64,000 bases of DNA, taken from contig OY752140.1 in NCBI GenBank assembly GCA_963573315.1, positions 3,782,001-3,846,000 of the forward strand. Direction: 5' to 3'. The position numbers and the translations under genes were made by a program. The notes below the pieces were generated by a model that saw nothing but the letters and a program-made list of their open reading frames with translations, was not told the DNA's origin and ran no database searches. Positions 34,701 through 44,500 of this stretch are shown here, in pieces. Source of the DNA: Entomortierella parvispora. Lineage: Eukaryota > Mortierellomycota > Mortierellomycetes > Mortierellales > Mortierellaceae. Every line of letters begins with the position of its first letter. Positions within the stretch are counted from its first letter, which is position 1.

Positions 34701-35728
34701 CACCAACAACAACGAACTCTCCTAGCAATTAACTCTAAGAGCCGCTTGTTTTCCCAAAGGTACCAAAGACCCGTTTCGTACTACAACAAGAAAAAAAACC
34801 CACTTGGCAGTGTAGGGAGACAGAAGCCTGAGGGTAGGTGCTCAGATCATGACTTCAGATTCGTGGCCAAGAGCTGTAAACGTGCAGAGGAGGACGTTGT
34901 TGGACTTCTCTCCAAGGTGTAGATCATCAACACAAGGATGTGTTTTGGGATTTTGCTTGTTTGTGTGGAATGTGGGCATGCGATGATCGTGCCCATCTGT
35001 CCCTTCTGCAGACACACAGCACCCACCCGACCCACGAGAAAGATGAAAGACTGTTTACTGCTTTGTCTGTATTAAAAACGAGCTGGCTCGAATACATAAA
35101 AAACGCGTGTCATGTCTGCGGAAGCATTGGGGGACTTCAAACCTCATGAAGGATCTGATACACTTGAGGGTGAAAACTGGGGTAAGGACAGTAAGGTTGG
35201 GACCACTATAATCGGAATGCATGAAAAGCCGTCAAAGTCACCTCTTTTTACGACATGTTCCTCCGTTTATGCAAAAAAAAAAAAAAAAGAGAGAGAGAGA
35301 TGGTGTTTGTTTATTTGTGGGTGAGGAGCTCTCATGTTTCCAGGAACCATTGCACTAAACGCGAATGCGGGGCCCCGTGGGAGCCAGGTACCAGGAGGTA
35401 AATGTACGCAGCACAAAAATATAGTGTCGTTGAAGAAAACTGGTTTGTGAGCAAGGGATGGAGAGAAGTAGCAGGAGAGAGGGCAGAGAAAGGTCCAATT
35501 CCAGAAGAGAAGATGCAGACGCCACCATCAGAGGCTTAGAAAGTGATCCAGCTGAATAATAGAACGCGCCAAGTGGTTTTACAGAAAGGAAGGGATATAT
35601 ATCGTTGGGGATAGCAAAGGAGATAGCAAAGGAGACGCGCTCCCTGGTCGTTTCCCGTAAGGTCGAGACAGAAGGAGGGATGTTGTAGGTGGTTCGCTCG
35701 TTCAAGGCATGTTCTGATGCCTGGCTCC
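31746..35728. other. Gene-free 4 kb intergenic region
   Basis: Nearly 4 kb with only short overlapping ORFs and no recognisable protein motif on either strand. The left part (31750-33000) is purine-rich on the + strand (CT-rich on the - strand), as expected for a promoter/leader of the - strand enzyme gene. A 29 T run lies at 34550-34578, and an A run with a GA repeat at 35273-35300. I looked for tRNA B-box strings and found none. A non-coding RNA or an unspliced-in gene cannot be excluded. Confidence 0.45.
34550..34578. repeat. Poly-T tract (29 nt)
   Basis: About 29 consecutive T in intergenic DNA, the longest homopolymer in the window. It could be a nucleosome-depleting element or the trace of a retroposed poly-A tail on the - strand. 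No gene-like sequence was seen next to it. Confidence 0.9.
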
Positions 35729-36369
35729 TTAAAAACAAGTCTTGCACTCTGTATCGTGTTTTGTTGATTCGTCGTCGTCGTCATCCACGCTCTCCGCACT
35801 TGCAACAACCGCGGATGGTGCTGGCGCTGGCGTGGATACCATCTCGGTAGATTCTGTGGATGATCCTGCAGTCGACGCAGGGGCAGCGGCAGTAACAGCA
35901 GACTTGACAGCAGTGTCGCTATGACCCAGGCCCATCTCAGGAGCAATGACTGTTCGCACCAATTGTTTGACTTCCTTCATTTCTGGGAATCGTCCGTGAT
36001 CCTTGCGATCAAAGACCACGTCTATATTTTTCATCATAAAGATAGTTACGGTGACGAACTGTCTGAGAGTAGGTAGCCATACCAAGTGGTCTTTTGATTT
36101 CTTGAACTCACCTCCATTGACGCGAACGATAAAGGTGGCGCTCTTTCCAGGAATCAAAGCCAATTCCCCGATGGTGTTGCCAAATGTGAGAAGCAACTCC
36201 TGTGCCATCCATCCTGCGCGCAAGTGCCTGCCATGTTTGAGAAAGTGCCGATGAGTAATCCATTTTCCACTTTGAGAATAGCAAATGACTCCCTGTCAAC
36301 GTTTTCATACCATTTGCATCCTGTGCAAAACTCGATCTCAACTCGAGGGTGTCTGGTCTCAACGGTCAT
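35729..36369 (-). CDS. Rdx family (SelW-like) thioredoxin-fold protein
   Basis: Three exons (36369-36311, 36227-36112, 36021-35729) give 155 residues. Splicing joins FCTGCKW to HLRAGWMAQELLLTF, rebuilding the Rdx signature. The CxxC motif is CTGC at 15-18, with Cys where animal SelW has selenocysteine. The second half has DVVFDRKDHGRFPEMKEVKQ and IAPEMGLGHSD, also conserved. Rdx proteins are small thiol oxidoreductases with poorly defined partners. After the domain (about 100) comes a Ser/Ala/Thr-rich tail with an acidic patch. It ends in ECKTCF, giving a second CxxC at 151-154, five residues from the end. Both introns use plain donors (GTATGA, GTGAGT). The start codon is the first in frame before the conserved strand. 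Confidence 0.87.
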
Positions 36370-36720
36370 GGTTATGAAGGCTCCTGTAGCTTTTTTTTGT
36401 ATTTGATCTGGTTGTCTCCTTTGTGTGCTGGGATCGACCGTCGAGAGACCTGAAGTAGAAAGAGAGGCGGAGCAACGAGATGATAGTGAAGTGTTGAAAT
36501 GGAGAAGAGAGGGAAGAAGAAAGAAAGAAAAAAAGAGAGAGAAGAACAGGGGATTGACGCCTTTGCTCTTCTCGTCATCCCCTGTGATCGATTGGTTGGC
36601 CGATGGTGCGATCTGCCAATCAGGACTGCTTTTTGGGTTCGTGGCGCAATATCCATCCTCACGTGACCTTGGGCGAAGCTGCCTGCCCTGGGTCAGGGCC
36701 GCCAGGCACACTATGATTAT
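36370..36720. other. Upstream region of the Rdx gene
   Basis: 351 bp upstream of the - strand Rdx gene, bounded on the right by a broken coiled-coil fragment. CT-rich on the coding strand. No TATA element or RNA gene recognised. Confidence 0.4.
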
Positions 36721-37165
36721 TCAAAGCCAAGCTGGCCTAACTGAACAGGCACTTATAGAGTCAATATTAAGATGGAGACGCTTTGGGCACTGAGGTCCTT
36801 GGTGTTTCGTTGATTTGGAGGGTACATCAGGAGGAGTCCTGGACGTAGTTTCAGGCGATCTCATTACCTCTAAAGAAACATGGGCGTCGGAGTCTGTGGG
36901 CAGCATGCATGGAGAAGCCCCTTCATCCAAGGTTTGTGAGTGACGGAGTACGTTGATATGTAGGACCATCATTTCCTTCTCGTGCTCCAACTTTTGAAAA
37001 TCAATTTCGCGCTGAATTTCCAACTTTTTCAGCTCGTGTTCGTATTCAATTTTCTTGTGTTTGTATTCAATTTTCTAGAGACTGAGGTTGAAGTCGAGCT
37101 CCTGCTGCTTGATTGCCAGTTCCTGCTTGTACTCTAGCTTTTTCCCCTGGGAGAGTATTTCCGCA
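36721..37165 (-). pseudogene. Broken coiled-coil gene fragment
   Basis: On the - strand one frame reads a highly charged, heptad-like coiled coil (GKKLEYKQELAIKQQELDF, then KIEYKHKKIEYEHELKKLEI). An in-frame TAG at 37077-37075 divides the two parts. The frame is closed by a TGA at its upstream end and continues to a stop at 36721-36723. The repeated K-L/I-E-Y pattern on both sides of the TAG argues that they belong together. Either the gene is a pseudogene, or the TAG is the end of an intron (it is preceded by CAGTCTC). Its relation to the Q-rich ORF just upstream (37745-37362) is unknown. The family is not recognised. Confidence 0.45.
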
Positions 37166-37361
37166 AATCACATCCTTCATTTAAGCAACAAGCGGTCACC
37201 GAAAGGGAAGCAGACAACGTGAAAGTGCGGCGCGCATTTGCCAAGAGCTTACAATGAACGTGATCACTTTTTTTTATTACAGATACTCGTAAGGAGGGAG
37301 TAAATTAAAGTGGGATAAGTCAAGAAAGTGAAAGAAGCGAGCCCATGCTGGGTTCTTAATT

Positions 37362-37745
37362 CTATCTATCAGTAGTGGTTGTGCAAGCCAGTTGGTGGAT
37401 TTGATGCATTTGTTCCATCCGTTCTTGCTGTCTCTGCTGCAATTGCTTCTCGCACTGCTGTTGCTGGACCTGTTGCTCCTGCTGTCTTTGCTGCCATTGC
37501 TGCTCCATCTGCAGTTGCTGAACTCGCTGTTCCTGTTGTCTCTGCTGCAATTGCTCCTCCCACTGCTGTTGCTGGACCTGTTGTTCCTGCTGTCTTTGCT
37601 GTAATTGCTGAACCTGCTGAACCTGCTGAGCCTGCTGAGCCTGCTGTTGCTGTTGCCTCTGTTGCAATTGTTGCTCTTGCTGACGTTGCTCTTGCTGACG
37701 TTGCTGAACTTGCTGCAACTGAACTTGATGCATGGCTTCCTCCAT
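37362..37745 (-). CDS. Gln-rich repetitive ORF, uncertain gene
   Basis: A 127-codon ORF, roughly half Gln, built from imperfect repeats such as QQRQQEQQVQQQQ with Glu and Arg interspersed. Near 50-110 the repeat period is about 21-22 residues (EEQLQQRQQEQRVQQLQMEQQWQ). It would form a continuous charged helix or coiled coil. Uninterrupted coding over 384 bp with CAG/CAA mixing could mean selection or simple repeat expansion. No start context, intron or domain proves a gene. It may be an exon of the same locus as the broken coiled-coil fragment downstream. Confidence 0.35.
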   Translation of the reverse strand: MEEAMHQVQLQQVQQRQQEQRQQEQQLQQRQQQQQAQQAQQVQQVQQLQQRQQEQQVQQQQWEEQLQQRQQEQRVQQLQMEQQWQQRQQEQQVQQQQCEKQLQQRQQERMEQMHQIHQLACTTTTDR

Positions 37746-38178
37746 TTTGAGCTATTTAACCAAGAATACAGGGAACTGCATCAGCTGGAGCAAGACGAAA
37801 AGTGGCCACTGGCGATGAAGAGCATGCCTGTCCATTTACTACGGAAAGAGAAGGATAGGAGACTTGTTTGTTTGCCTGTTGGTGATAGGTGAAACTGGCA
37901 GTGGCAGGAAGGTGTGGGAATGGCATAGAACACTTTTGAGGTTTAAATACCCTGTAAAGGCGCTATCTTTCTTGGCGAGTGCTAAACGACTGCGCTTGAC
38001 TTTGGTTGGAAACAACATGCTTGGCATCCTGGGCATGTGAGTAAAGTTTTTATTTACAGTTGAATGCTGGGGATGGGGTCATTAAAAGTACAGGCCATTG
38101 AAGGCGTATGAACATGATAGGTCGGGTATGTGGCGAGGAAGATCAAAAGAGAGAATCTCTTCAAGAAATGGCACAAAA
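37746..38178. other. Intergenic region with TATA-like element
   Basis: 433 bp between the Q-rich ORF and the GNAT-like gene, both on the - strand. A GGTATTTAAACC string (- strand, about 37939-37950) could be a TATA box for the Q-rich ORF. A short - strand ORF beginning MPSMLFPTKVKRSRLALAKK (stop near 37839) crosses it and might be a first exon. No firm gene can be called. Confidence 0.35.
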
Positions 38179-40167
38179 TCAAACAAACTCGGTTCCATTC
38201 CACTTTGGGCCTTCATAATCGTCTGCTACGCCGAATGTGTGCACGCGGCCACGCATGATGGCACCGACATCATTCGGGATGGGGGGCCACTCCTTACAAT
38301 ACGTGAACCCCCATTTGGTGTAGACATCAATGACCGGGCCAAGTGCATACAGAAGGACATCCTTCTTGCGCTCCGAGGCAAGCTTCTTGATTCGCTCCAT
38401 CATAAAGGCACCAATGCCTATTTTTTGGTGCTCCTTTGAGACACAGATCTTGTCCACGTAGATGTAATCCTTCATGAAGATGAACTGTGTCACACCACGA
38501 ACCGTGAGCTGGCTTTCGTCATCGGAGGGCTTTGAGGACACGTAAATCTCGATCGTAAAGTTATCGTCCAAACTCGAGTCCAGTGAAAGATCCATCTGGT
38601 ATGGTAAAAATGACTCTCGGACTAATCGACTAGCCTGGTCGAAGAGTTCCCTCTGTGCAGCTTCATATCGAATGGCAAGTTCGGATTGGATTGTAAACAC
38701 GTATCCTTGAAGTCTTTCGTCCTCACAATCTGTTGTCTCTGGATGGAAGATGACTCCTTTCTCTGTCATCACACCGTCCACACTCACGCAATGAAGGGCA
38801 ACTGGGTTTCGGCCCGGCAGGGAGTGATCTGGGTCTGCGTCTAGACACGGCATATAGTCCCATGTGATGCTGAGGTAGTTTCCCAGATTCTTTTGAGCAT
38901 TGCCCCACCCGCAAATAGTGACTTTAGTGTGATGAGAACAAGAGTGTTAGTTTGGCAAAAATGCAGTAACGGTACAATCTATGATGAACCCATCGTTCCC
39001 TATTCTCTTACGATTTCGCTTCTTGAACAAAGTGGCTTCTCTTGCTGTCTTGGACGCAGATATGTAATTTTCCATGCGCTTTGTACGCCACTTGTCGTCC
39101 CGGTCTTTCCAACTGGCAAAATCCAAAGAGTGCTTCGTCTGCTTGGTTTTTGTCTGTTTATACTGCTGCTTTCGCTTGTCGGTGGCAGCATTTGATTTTG
39201 AAATTTCCAAGTTTGAAATCTCATCTTCGTGTTGCACAATGGTCACAGGTCGAGACTGTGAACGAAGGTTGACTCGGGGAATAAACTGAACTTTAGGTGC
39301 CTCTCCTGGTCCTGTAGGAATGAGCAAACTGGTTTGGCGCGTTCTTGAAATAGCGGGCAAGGACACTGTCGTTTGACAAGGATGTTAGTATGTACATAGG
39401 CGTTCTAGAATGTGTTACACCAAAGATACTGTCATTCCCAAGTCACCTACATCCACGACTTTTGAACTGCGCCAGATCTCGTTTGCCCCGCTGATCCACC
39501 ATAAAATCCTTCATCTTTTCCTTTCGTTCCAGGTCTTTGAACGCCTCTTCCATGACCAAGTTGGCCCGGGTGCCATTCTTGAATTGCAGTCGTCGTTTGA
39601 AGTTTTCCAATTCTGTGCGAGCGAACTGAGGCTGGAACATCATTTCCGAGTGAATATTGGAGCCCTTGGGTGTCGTCTTTGTTTCTCCTGTAGAAAGTGA
39701 AGAAGTCCAGTAATAAATGGTAAGTCGAAAGATTCTTGTGCCACGGTACGGGTCATTTTTGTTTCATCGGGAGCATGCACAGCGCATGATATTTCTGGGG
39801 GGCGGCGGGAAAAACAACAACAAAAACATACCGCCCACACTGCCCTTGACAATGTCTACGAGCCTTTGTCGCAGCCGATCGCTTCTCCGTTCAACTCCTG
39901 GCGTCCCCGCAGACTTTGAGCCAGGCGTCCCTGCAGTTTTGGAACCCGGTGTGGTTGCGGACCTGGAGAGTCTGCGTTCCGGTCCAGGGGTCACTAGAAC
40001 ATGAAGGAATGCATGGTAAGAATTAATTGCTGTGCAGGAACATGCGTGGGATCTATTTCTGTTTGGACGATCCAATGATGCATACGAAGAAGGACTCTTG
40101 GAGTGGAGCGTGGCTTTTGTGGGGGGGTCTTTTGCCCGTCCTCGAGTTCAAGCGACTCTAGACCCAT
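38179..40167 (-). CDS. GNAT-like acetyltransferase-fold protein with basic N-terminal region
   Basis: Five exons (40167-40086, 39993-39832, 39687-39451, 39365-39012, 38921-38179) encode 525 residues. Residues ~28-70 carry TPGS-type repeats (TTPGSKTAGTPGSKSAGTPG). Residues ~80-275 are a basic, charged region (AFKDLERKEKMKDFM, KTAREATLFKKRNR). The C-terminal ~250 residues look like a GNAT fold: VDKICVSKEHQKIGIGAFMM near 445 has the Q-x-x-G-x-G acetyl-CoA loop, followed by VIDVYTKWGFTYCKEW, a typical motif-B end. Substrate is unknown. Splice sites are good: the fourth exon is preceded by a perfect TACTAAC. The last acceptor, CTAAAG, is less typical. The start has an ACCATGG context. The TPGS/basic part suggests a nuclear or chromatin location, as inference. 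Confidence 0.72.
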
Positions 40168-40437
40168 GGTGGCGAAGGTTAGACAGGGGACAGCAGGCCA
40201 GAGAGAAAGTTGGTTGCTGAAGCAGTTGTTGGGTTTGTTGTTGTTGTGCTTTGCTGTTGTTGTTGTTATTAAGGGTGGTAGTGTGAAACGTGTCTCGGCA
40301 AATGAGTCTCGATTGGGTATGAAGGTCAAATGAAGTTGGAGTAGATGGTGATGGATGAAGTGCAGTGCTGAGGATAATGGGACGAGGGAGGAAAGAGGAA
40401 GAAGAGGAGGAGGAGGAGGAGGGAGGAGTGACGAAAG

Positions 40438-40463
40438 AACGAACGAACGAACGAACGAACGAA
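40438..40463. repeat. (AACG)n tetranucleotide repeat
   Basis: About six tandem GAAC/AACG units, in the upstream region of the GNAT-like gene. Confidence 0.9.
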
Positions 40464-40787
40464 AGAAGCTGGTCACGGGGTCCAGCTTTGGGTCATGTGA
40501 CTGAAACGCCCGAGACTCGAGATTTTCACGGGCAGGAACAGGAACAGGAACAGGAAGAGGACGAAAAAGAAAGGAAAGAAAGGGGAGCAACAAGGGCAGA
40601 CAAGACAAAAGCAGAAACAACGCGGGGTCGCGTCCATCCAGGACATCCAGGAGTGAAGAAACGCCAGGGAGAGCGATGTCTGCTTTCTTCCTGTGTGCTT
40701 CCTGTGTGCTTCCTGTCTGTCTTGTCTGTCTTGTCTATTGACTGGACAATGGACGATTGGATGCAATCCTGCCCACCTCTTTCCTTC

Positions 40788-40852
40788 TCTCTCTCTCTTT
40801 CTCTTCTCTTCTCTCTCTCTTCTCTCTCTTTTTCTCTCTCTCTTTCTCTCTG
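40788..40852. repeat. CT-rich microsatellite block
   Basis: Imperfect (CT)n and TTCTCT tracts over about 65 bp, upstream of RAX2. Similar purine/pyrimidine strings recur at 52530-52630 and 52895-52940. Confidence 0.85.
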
Positions 40853-41551
40853 CTGTCCTCACTACTTGGCCACAAACAGATGCCTCAGGAAAAGCGTTGT
40901 CCTTCCTTTCCCCTGACTGGCTGACCTCTCCATCTCAATTATCCTCTCGCTTGACCGTTCTTCCGTGTCCTCTCGCTCCACTCGCCTTCTTTCCTCTCCT
41001 TCCACCCCACCGTCTAACCACCATTCCCCTGTCTCTTTTCGCTCCACTTCCTTTTTCTCTCGGTCAACTTTGCTCCAGTCCAGTTGCATTTGGCGCCTCC
41101 ATGGCAGCGCCTCTTGCATGAACTTCAGCTCCATTCATTTATTCATTCGCAGTTTCCTTTCATTCAGTAAAACCTCGTAACTTATCGTAATACTATAATA
41201 CTATAATACTGCAACAGCCCTGCCTCTCTTCTCGCTGCTCCCTGGAAGCGACTGTCACAGCGCCTCGTCCTCCACCTCGACACCCTATACTGAGCACAGA
41301 CCAGGATCACGTGCTCCTAGGGCCTCCCCTCCTTGCGCCACCTCCCTTTGACGCGTCCACTCCAGATGTCGTCCTCGATACCCTCGCCCATCCCGGCGAC
41401 TAGACTCCCAGCAGGAGTGGCATTGGCGACAGCAGCATCTATGCCCTTGTCACCGTCACCATCGCGGCTTTCAGATTCATCAGCATGCCCACTAGACATC
41501 TTTACATCACCTGTCACTCGCCCCGAAACACCTTGTCCTCGTCGCCGCAGG

Positions 41552-44500
41552 ATGACCAGCCCGTTTCATCTCCCTTTCTCGCTCTCTTTTTCTCTGTGGT
41601 TCATCTCGCTGTCAGTTCTCATTTTCACCTCTGTCGCCACGGAGGCATTTGCTTTTGCTGCCAACGTCGCTGCTGACACCGCACCTCCGAGAGGGCCTGC
41701 CTCCTTGGCTGCTTACTCTTCCAGCTATGGACCAGTGCTCTCATCATCGTCATCATCAAAGCCCATGGTGGCGCCTCCCATCGACTTTAGATCCCTTGGT
41801 CCCATGGCCGTCCTTGGAGACTTTGACGGATTGACGCCAGTGATTACTCAGGGGCAGCAAAACTCTTTTGAGGGACGTACCTTTTCAATTCTGGAGATGG
41901 CCAGGGTGCCCAAAATCCATGGTTCAGCTGCACCGCAGCCACCTTCATCCTCACAAGAGGAAGATATTCTTTCTGTACCAGTGCTCCTGGCGAGTTTCTC
42001 GGTAGGGGATGTTCCAGGATCAACTGAGGACTGGATCAAGGCTACATGTGTGCTGGACAAGGCACCCCACCAAATCTACATTGGTGGACACTTTAAACAG
42101 ATCCTCTCGGCATCTAGCGCAGCGCCCAGCAACTCCTCGGGTAGCAGTTCCAGTCATAACAGCACCACTTATATTAATTCCGGAAACGGCGCAAGGACTG
42201 GACTCAACTACATTGGGATGTACGACTCTATGTTGAAACGCTTTCTCGCCCTCGACAACGGACTGGATGGACCAGTGCAAAACCTGCTGTGCGACTCTAG
42301 CTCCAATCAAGTCTTTGTGGTCGGTGAGTTCAGAGCGCCTCTACAGGACAATCAAGTACCGAGTAGTGTCAGCAACAGCGGCAGCAGCGGGAATGATTAC
42401 AGCAGCAAGAGTAACTCAAGTCAATATCAGGCAATGGGGGCATTTGGAGGAGGAGTTGCTGTTTGGCAAAAGGGTCCCCCGGAGTCACTGGGGTCCGGTT
42501 CTACACTGACAAAGGCTAGCGGGTCGTGGGCTGCATTGCCGTTTAAAGGCGTCAATGGGATCGTGACTTCGGCAGCTAGAGCTCAGGATGGGACCTTTTA
42601 CTTTGGTGGGCAGTTCGATACCACGACAGATGGGGAATCTTATAGCGCGCCTGACACTCAGCCAGTAAATCTCGACTCGGTTATTGTAAGCGCGTTTTCA
42701 TGTTGCTGTACCCGTTAATGACGGTCAACTGTCGCCGTATTCACTGACCCCTTCTGGTTCATACTCATCTTTTAGGTTTCTACAAGGAATGGAGCAGATG
42801 CGAAGCAGGATAGAAACATCATCTGCCAACCTGCGACAGCATCCAGGGGAAACTGGCTGATGCAGGACAACATTCCAGGTTATTGGCGTGCCCAGTTTCC
42901 ACTGTACATCAATCCTACACTGTTCAGACTCTGGAACGTGGACGACGAGCTCACGCCCGAATCGGAGAACAGAGGAACAAAGACTTTTTCCATCATGGCG
43001 CAGCCGACCAACCAACTTTTAAACCTCAGCTATGTCGATCCCGCCACCCGCCTCGTCCAATTCTGTACGATTTGTCCTCTCCTACCACGAGCGCAGGCAA
43101 CCTCTGGGCTTAACAATGGCGGTGAGGGAACGGGCTATCAAGATTTCCTGGTCATGACCCCTGTCCTTTCACATGCTGTCCAAATCAACATTGTCTCATG
43201 GTATGGCCTCGGAGGCGGTCTCGGTGGGATTGAGGTCTTTCAATCAGAGATATTTGTTCGAGCGGTAGACTCCTTAAACTTTGCGTCTGGATGTGCATCA
43301 ACTGCAGCGGCAGCGCTAGAGGCCATGGCGTCAGGAGCAAACAAGAAGGACAGTATGGATATGACGGCGTACTCTAGTTTCATGGGGGCTGACTGGATCA
43401 CGATGAATATGACGGATGGCTGGCAGACAGTCCTGGCAGCTTCTATTTCTGCAACAGACAATGCCGCTCGACAACAGGCTTACGTCGATTTGGTTCCTTA
43501 CCTCCAGGAGTCTGGGTTTTACGACGTTTATCTCTATACACCTGCCTGTAGCAGCCACGGCAAGAATACTGCAAACACGACAGTGCCCTCGAACGCCTGT
43601 GCGAGTAGGGGATTCGTAGACGTGAGCATGTACTTTGGATCACCCGAGAACGTTATCACGACCACGGTCAGTCAGGACAACACTGTGGACAAGTTCGACA
43701 AGATCTACTCAGGAATGGTTGTGCACTCGACCGCGAATTTTAGGCCTCATGTAGTGGTAGGGCCATCAGTTACAAGGACTGGAACATGCGGCGGAGACTC
43801 TCTACAGAGTGTGATTGTGGACTCGGTTCAGTTTGTGAAGCAGGCAACCTTGAACAATACCAACAGCTTGATTTTCTATCGACCCGGGGTAGTCGCTACC
43901 GGCGGGAGTGGTAACATTGGGAGCTCCTCCTCTCCAGGCAGTGTGAATATCAGCAAAGCGCAAGGTCTCGATGGATCAACTTGGGGAAATCTGCCGACTC
44001 AACTTCCATCAGGTGCATTGGTCAACAGTCTTGTCACCTACTCTGGACCAACCGGAACATCATCTTCTTTCTCGCAGATGCTTTATATCGGCGGAGATTT
44101 TCAAGGAACTGGATATTCGAATATAGTGGCATGGAATGGTAATAATTTTGTATCCCTTGAGTCTCAGGCAAGTAGTTCTGGTCTCGACGGCACCGTTACT
44201 TCGATGATCCTGGATGCATCAACCCTGTACATGACTGGAACCTTTCAGCAGGTCTTGGGAATCAATCCTTCGCTCCCACTGCCGTCTCTTGGGGGCCTGG
44301 CGTCTTACTCGATCACTAGTCAGACTTGGTATGCCTTCGGGAACGCAAGCACGACTTTCCAACCGGGATCCCAATTCCATGCGATTCGACGTTCCACAGG
44401 ACCCGAGGGACAGCCCCAATTGATCGTCACCGGAAATTTTTCATTCGCTTTAGACAACCAGACAGAATCCATTGCGGTTTGGGACCTGACGACAGAAAAA

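Larger units (their letters stand above)
40168..41551. promoter_or_regulatory. Divergent promoter region between the GNAT-like gene and RAX2
   Basis: 1.38 kb between outward-facing starts. It contains a tandem AACG tetranucleotide (40438-40463), a CT microsatellite block (40788-40852), and pyrimidine-rich sequence through 41100. The RAX2 frame is open from 41333, upstream of the chosen start. No TATA box was identified with confidence. Confidence 0.45.
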
